NCBI GenBank assembly: GCA_937975765.1
Contig: CALJUR010000003.1
Location: 1 to 37,047 of the forward strand
Direction: 5' to 3'
DNA length: 37,047 nt
DNA from: an uncultured Myxococcales bacterium
GTDB taxonomy: Bacteria > Myxococcota_A > UBA9042 > DTJE01
The notes beneath the pieces were generated by a model. It made no database searches, had not been told where the DNA came from, and was given only the letters and a program-made list of their open reading frames with translations. Both the position numbers and the translations under genes were made by a program. The first letter of the stretch is position 1. Every line of letters begins with the position of its first letter. This document shows, piece after piece, positions 32,894 to 37,047 of the stretch.

Positions 32894-35155
32894 GTGCGAA
32901 GCGTCGGCTGGACAACGGGCAGGGCCTTGCCGTGCGTTCTCGTGGCGACCGGCCTGCTGGCGTCCCCCTCGTCGTCCGCCGCCCCCTGCGATCCACCCGA
33001 CCCGGTGCCCCTGTACCGGACGGACGCCGTGTTCGGGCGTGCCCGTGCCGCGGCCCAGGCGGGCCGGATCGACGAGGCTCTGTCGTACCTGGAGGCCTGG
33101 CGCGATTCGCAGGGCGCCCCGCCTGCCGGCCTGGTCGACTGGGTGGCGGGCCGATGGCTGCAGGACGCAGGTCGGCCTGCCGAGGCTCTGGCGCGGTTCG
33201 CCTCCCTCTCCGGCTCCCCGCTGGACGACGATGCCCGGTTGCGCGAAGGACGGTTGCACCTGGACGCCGGGGACCTGGCTCGCGCGCGCGAGGCGTTCGC
33301 CCGCATCTCCCCGGCTTCCCGGCACTGGGCCGGGGCCAGGCTGGCACTGTCCGAGGCGCTGGTGCGCGAGGGGCGGGCGGGCGCGGCCCGGGTGGTGCTG
33401 GTGGACCTGCTGCGCGACGACCTGCCGTCCGACCAGCGCTGGCGGGCGGTGCTGGCGATGGTGCGGGCGATGGCCGCGATGGGCGAGGTCGATGCCGCCC
33501 GGAGCCTGGCGCGGAGCGCATGGCTGGAGGCCCCCGCAGGCGAGGTGCTGGACGCATTCCAGCGACTGCGGGTGCAGATGGGCCGCCCGCCGTCGGCTCT
33601 GGACGGGCACCTTCGGACCCTGCTGGGCGGGGATTCGCGGGATGCCTCGCGGCTGGCCCGCTGGGCCCGGCGGAAACCGAGGGAATCGGAAGCCATGGAC
33701 CCGGGATTCGCCGACCTGGCCCGCGGGCTGGCGATGCAGGCGGACCCCCGGGATCGCGACCGGGCCCTGGCGCTGCTGGACCGGGCGCGCGGTCTGGCGG
33801 TGGACCCCACCGTGGGCGCCCTGGCGTCCTACGAGTTGGGCGACGTGCTGGTGAACGCGGGGCAGGACCGGCTGGCGCGCGCCCGGTTCGTGCAGGCGCT
33901 GGATCGGGATCCGGCGGGCCCGCTGGCGGCCGAGGCGGCCCTTTCGGCGGCCCGCTGCGATACCCGGACCGGGGACACCGACGCGGCCATCGCGGCGCTG
34001 GCCCGTGCCTCGGCCTTCGTGCCTCCGCAGGTGCCGGACTCCCGCGTGCGCTGGGAGGCGGCGTTGGCTTGCATGATCGCGGGCCGCTCGGCCCAGGCCC
34101 TGGCGGAACTGGACCGGGCCGCGACGCGGCTGGAGCGGGGCGACGGGCTGCCCTACGGGGCGGCCGAGCGCGTCCGGTACTTCCGCGGCACCCTGCTGCT
34201 GGCCGCCGGCCGCAGGGACGAGGCGCTGACGGACCTTCGCCGGGTGGCCCGGAACGACCCGCACACCTGGTACGGCGTGCTGGCCCGGGAGCGCCTGGCC
34301 GAGGCCGGGGACGCCCCGCCGCCGCCCCGCCGGGACCCGGCGTGCGCTGCCGCCCGCGGGCCGGCCTGGCTGTGGCGGCTGGGTTACCGGGAGGAGGCGC
34401 GGGCCGAGATGTCGGCCCGGGCGTCGGCCGGCCTGCTGGACGAGGCCTCCGCGCGGGTGCTGGCCGCGCTGCTGGCGGACCCGTCCCTGGGCGACGGGCG
34501 CATGCGGGTCCGGGAGTACCTCCGGGGGCCGAAGGCGGAAGGGGACGAGTCCCTCGGCGACGCCGCGTATCCGCGGCCGTTCGGGGAAGAGGTGGCGGCG
34601 GCGACGGCCGAGTCCGGCGCGGACCCCGCCTTGATCTACGGGGTGATGCGCGTCGAGAGCGGCTTCCACCCGCGCGCCCGGTCCCCGAAGGGGGCGGTGG
34701 GGCTGATGCAACTGCTGCCGGCCTCGGCGAAGCGCGTCGCGACGATGGTGCTGGGCGACGGGAAGGTGGCCCGGGGGCTGAGGCGCCCGGGGAACAACAT
34801 CCGGCTGGGCGCCGCGTACCTGGCCGAACTGGTCCGGCACTTCCGGGGGCACCTGCCGCTGGCCCTGGCGGGATACCACGCCGGTCCGGGTGCGGCCCGG
34901 CGCTTCCTGCGGCAGCTGGGGCACCTGCCGACCGACCTGTTCGTGGAGGCCCTGCCGTACGCGTCGACGGCCGGCTACGTCAAGCGGGTGGTGTCCTTCG
35001 CGGCCGGCTACCGGTCGCTGCTGGACCCCGACCGCCGGAAGGGGCCGCTGACGCTGGATCCGCAGGTCCCGAGGTCGCTGGGACCGTTCATGGAGCGCCG
35101 GCGCCCCGAGCCGCAGGCCCAGCAGGACGGGGGGGCGCCGCTCGCCTCGCGGTGA
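32894..35155 (+). CDS. Soluble lytic murein transglycosylase (Slt-like)
   Basis: Cuts peptidoglycan glycan strands in the periplasm, leaving 1,6-anhydro ends. 753 residues. The GTG start (GGGAG nine bases upstream) gives a signal peptide ending near SPSSSAAP. A long helical superhelix of TPR-like repeats (about 40-560) resembles the ring of E. coli Slt70. The SLT catalytic domain (about 565-710) has ALIYGVMRVESGFHPRARSP with catalytic Glu588, GAVGLMQLLPASA, NIRLGAAYLAELVRHF, and ALAGYHAGPGA. The last ~25 residues overlap lgt on the other strand by 68 bases. It is divergent from DedA. Confidence 0.93.
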   Translation: MRSVGWTTGRALPCVLVATGLLASPSSSAAPCDPPDPVPLYRTDAVFGRARAAAQAGRIDEALSYLEAWRDSQGAPPAGLVDWVAGRWLQDAGRPAEALARFASLSGSPLDDDARLREGRLHLDAGDLARAREAFARISPASRHWAGARLALSEALVREGRAGAARVVLVDLLRDDLPSDQRWRAVLAMVRAMAAMGEVDAARSLARSAWLEAPAGEVLDAFQRLRVQMGRPPSALDGHLRTLLGGDSRDASRLARWARRKPRESEAMDPGFADLARGLAMQADPRDRDRALALLDRARGLAVDPTVGALASYELGDVLVNAGQDRLARARFVQALDRDPAGPLAAEAALSAARCDTRTGDTDAAIAALARASAFVPPQVPDSRVRWEAALACMIAGRSAQALAELDRAATRLERGDGLPYGAAERVRYFRGTLLLAAGRRDEALTDLRRVARNDPHTWYGVLARERLAEAGDAPPPPRRDPACAAARGPAWLWRLGYREEARAEMSARASAGLLDEASARVLAALLADPSLGDGRMRVREYLRGPKAEGDESLGDAAYPRPFGEEVAAATAESGADPALIYGVMRVESGFHPRARSPKGAVGLMQLLPASAKRVATMVLGDGKVARGLRRPGNNIRLGAAYLAELVRHFRGHLPLALAGYHAGPGAARRFLRQLGHLPTDLFVEALPYASTAGYVKRVVSFAAGYRSLLDPDRRKGPLTLDPQVPRSLGPFMERRRPEPQAQQDGGAPLASR

Positions 35156-35954
35156 CGACGGCCGCGATCCCGACGCCCAGCACCGCCATCGCCAGCCCCA
35201 CCCACTGCGCGTCCCGCAGTCCCAGCCAGCGGTCCGGCCGGCCCTCCGCCAGGCGCAGGAACTCCACCGCGAACCGCGACAGCCCCGCCACGACCAGGTA
35301 TGCCGCGAACAGCAGGCCCGGGCGCCGGACGCGGGTCCGCATCGCCCACAGCAGGCCGGCCAGCGCGAACGCCCCCAGCGCCTCGTAGACCGGGGTCGGG
35401 TGCACCTGCAGCCAGGTCGGGTCCGGGACGTCGATGGGGCAGATCTCGTGGCGGACGCCGCCGGACTCGCAGGGGGACGGGACGATCCCCCGGGGATAGG
35501 CCATGCAGACCAGGTCGTGCCAGGTTCCCGGTGCGCACGGGACGCCGTAGTCCCCGTCCCCGGCCAACTGGCACCCCAGCCGTCCGAACCCGTAGCCGGA
35601 CGCCAGCATCGGCGCCACCGCGTCCGCCATGACCCCGATCGGCAGTTGCCTCAGCCGGTAGAACGCCACCAGGACCAGCGTGGCGAGGATCAGGCCCCCG
35701 TGCCAGGTCAGCCCGCTGCCGGACCACAGGTCGCTCCACGCGAAGGACGGCGCCTCGGTCAGCAGGTACGCCAGCTTCGACCCGATCAGTCCGGTGGTGG
35801 CCGCCAGGAAGATCGTCGCGGTCGCGAGGTCGGACGGCAGGCCGCGGCGCCGCAGTTCCCTCGCCAGCAGGGCCCAGGCGGTCAGGAACCCCGTGGCCAT
35901 CATCAGCCCGTACGAACCGATCCGGAACGGCTGCTCGATCACCCACGGCCACAT
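35088..35954 (-). CDS. lgt: Prolipoprotein diacylglyceryl transferase
   Basis: Lgt attaches diacylglycerol from phosphatidylglycerol to the lipobox Cys of preprolipoproteins, the first step of lipoprotein maturation; the lipoproteins at 3114 and 13342 would be substrates. 288 residues with seven membrane segments. The signature GRLGCQLAGDGDYG holds the essential Arg, and LTWHGGLILA and HPTPVYEALGAF are further conserved sites. The start MWPWVIEQPFRIGSYGLM matches the family N-terminus. Its Pro/Ala/Arg-rich C-terminal tail overlaps the slt gene. The spacer to dprA (112 bases) contains GC hairpin repeat copy D. Confidence 0.96.
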   Translation of the reverse strand: MWPWVIEQPFRIGSYGLMMATGFLTAWALLARELRRRGLPSDLATATIFLAATTGLIGSKLAYLLTEAPSFAWSDLWSGSGLTWHGGLILATLVLVAFYRLRQLPIGVMADAVAPMLASGYGFGRLGCQLAGDGDYGVPCAPGTWHDLVCMAYPRGIVPSPCESGGVRHEICPIDVPDPTWLQVHPTPVYEALGAFALAGLLWAMRTRVRRPGLLFAAYLVVAGLSRFAVEFLRLAEGRPDRWLGLRDAQWVGLAMAVLGVGIAAVVTARRAAPPRPAGPAARGAGAP

Positions 35955-35981
35955 CGTCGTGCCCCCTTCCCTCCGGTCATT

Positions 35982-36007
35982 GTAGAGCGGGGGCCCCGTC
36001 CCCCGCC
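35982..36007. repeat. GC hairpin repeat, copy D
   Basis: 26 bases, differing from copies A and C by one base (GTAGAGC for GTAGGGC). It lies between the divergent lgt and dprA genes, so it is not simply a transcription terminator. Confidence 0.85.
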
Positions 36008-36066
36008 ATCCTGAAACGTCCCGGCGTCCGGGCCGATCCAACCGGGTCCGCCGCGGAGGTCGCCCG

Positions 36067-37047
36067 ATGCAGCTTCGCCTGGAACCCCCGCCCGATCTGC
36101 GCGACCCCGGGGACCCGGAGGCCGCCTCGCGCCACCGCGACCTCCTGGCCCGCTGGTCCCCGCGTCCGCATCCAGGCCTGCCGGCGCCGGACCGGGAAGC
36201 CGGGTTGCGAAGGGAACGTGCGAGGATGGACCGGGAGGGCTGGCGCTGCTGGATCCCCGACGCCAGCCGGATGGCGCGCCGGCTGGGACCCGCCGCCCCC
36301 GCCCTGGTGTTCGCGGCCGGGACGCCCGATCTCTCGACGCCGGCCGTCGCGGTGGTCGGCACCCGCCGGCCGGACGCGTACGGCCTGGCCATGGCCTACC
36401 GCATCGGCCAGGCCGTGGGCCGGGCGGGGGCGCTGGTCCTCAGCGGGGGCGCCCTGGGGGTGGACGGTGCGGCGCACGAGGGCGCGCTGGATGCCGGGGG
36501 CCGGACCGTGGCGGTGCTGGGGAGCGGCCTGGCCCGGCCTCACCCGCCTTCCCACCGGGACCTCTTCCGGCGGGTCGCCGCCCGGCCCGGCTGCTGCGTG
36601 CTGTCCGAGGTCCCGTGCCTGGTCCCCGCGCGGGCGGGCACCTTCCCGCAGCGCAACCGGATCCTGGCGGCCCTGGCCGACGCGGTGGTCGTGGTGCAGG
36701 CGGGCCTCCCGTCCGGGGCGCTGATCACGGCCGGGTGGGCCCGGGGGCTGGACGTGCCGGTCTTCGCCGTGCCGGCCGACGCCTGGTACGAGCGCTCGGC
36801 CGGCACGATTGCCCTGCTGCGCGACGGGGCCCGCGTGCTGGCCTCACCGGCCGACCTCGCCGTCGTGCCGGACCTCGCGGACCTGGCCTCCGTTCCCTGG
36901 CCCCGGCCGGGTTCCCGGCCGATGGGGCTGCCGTGCCCGTGGCACCCGCCGTCCTCCCGGCCTCCCGTCACGGAATCCCCGGATGCCGCGGCCCTGCGGG
37001 CGGCCATGGCCGCGGGGGCCTCCTCGGTGGATGCCCTGGCCGCCGCC
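36067..37047 (+). CDS. dprA: DNA-processing protein DprA (3' end beyond the window)
   Basis: DprA binds incoming single-stranded DNA and loads RecA during natural transformation. 327 codons are visible with no stop. The Rossmann-like core has VAVVGTRRPDAYGLAMAYR, VLSGGALGVDGAAHEGALDA, TVAVLGSGLARPHPPSHRDL, SEVPCLVPARAGTFPQRNRI and VQAGLPSGALITAGWARG, the order typical of the family. The usual YP of the PxxN loop reads HPPSH here. An N-terminal region of ~95 residues replaces the SAM domain of some DprAs. The last residues (ASSVDALAAA) look like the start of the C-terminal winged helix. GGAGG is eight bases before the ATG. Confidence 0.92.
   Translation, partial: MQLRLEPPPDLRDPGDPEAASRHRDLLARWSPRPHPGLPAPDREAGLRRERARMDREGWRCWIPDASRMARRLGPAAPALVFAAGTPDLSTPAVAVVGTRRPDAYGLAMAYRIGQAVGRAGALVLSGGALGVDGAAHEGALDAGGRTVAVLGSGLARPHPPSHRDLFRRVAARPGCCVLSEVPCLVPARAGTFPQRNRILAALADAVVVVQAGLPSGALITAGWARGLDVPVFAVPADAWYERSAGTIALLRDGARVLASPADLAVVPDLADLASVPWPRPGSRPMGLPCPWHPPSSRPPVTESPDAAALRAAMAAGASSVDALAAA

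Noticed and set aside
1..37047. CRISPR arrays, tRNA or rRNA genes, insertion sequences and phage or defence genes
   Set aside because: None seen. There are no regularly spaced repeats, no cloverleaf with a CCA/TΨC signature, and no transposase or integrase motif; the interspersed repeats are irregularly placed.

Overview
This is one contig end to contig end of very GC-rich bacterial DNA (roughly 70% G+C by eye), densely packed and read on both strands. The gene content points to a diderm bacterium: Lgt, a Slt-type lytic transglycosylase, a proteobacterial-type PlsB, an undecaprenyl-phosphate sugar transferase, three lipoproteins or secreted enzymes and a 6S RNA. A deltaproteobacterial/Myxococcota-like lineage is my best guess, but no marker here settles it. 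The first 51 bases are not biological: they match the Illumina P5/TruSeq adapter with two mismatches, so this is probably a metagenome or draft-genome contig.

Layout. 53-547: 3' end of purF. 582-2854: divergent pair hcp (hybrid cluster protein) and a four-cysteine Rrf2 regulator, with promoters and palindromes between them. 2851-3113: two kinds of repeat. 3114-7524: M2/M3-like metallopeptidase lipoprotein, a MATE/MOP-type membrane protein, and a secreted purple-acid-phosphatase-like phosphoesterase. 7573-10190: lemA and an M48 protease with a TerB-like tail, separated by two GC hairpin repeats. 10265-10449: 6S RNA. 10457-14097 (minus strand): jelly-roll lipoprotein, purH, purD. 14241-15437: deoB. 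15446-15604: a REP/BIME-like inverted element. 15611-16132: small membrane protein.

16351-20686 is a tight three-gene run and the most unusual part: a HisA-HisI-HisE fusion, laid out like the start of fungal HIS4 but with an altered HisI active site, then LarE (sacrificial sulfur transferase), then a membrane protein with an HExxH site and a repeat-rich C-terminal region. 20697-24224: uvrC, and divergently a membrane GGDEF diguanylate cyclase. 24323-29154: plsB facing a minus-strand set of SCP2 protein, iron alcohol dehydrogenase and a second SCP2-like protein. 29242-32127: leucyl aminopeptidase and, divergently, a sugar transferase with a GGDEF-like front domain. 32124-37047: DedA, Slt, Lgt, and DprA running off the contig end.

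Themes. Purine metabolism is concentrated here (purF, purH, purD, deoB, with 6S RNA next to purD). Envelope and lipid genes fill the right half. Two unrelated families of short intergenic palindromic repeats are scattered through the window: a 26-base GC hairpin (four copies) and a GACAGTCACC-type element (one composite, one single arm). No transposase, CRISPR array, tRNA or rRNA was seen.
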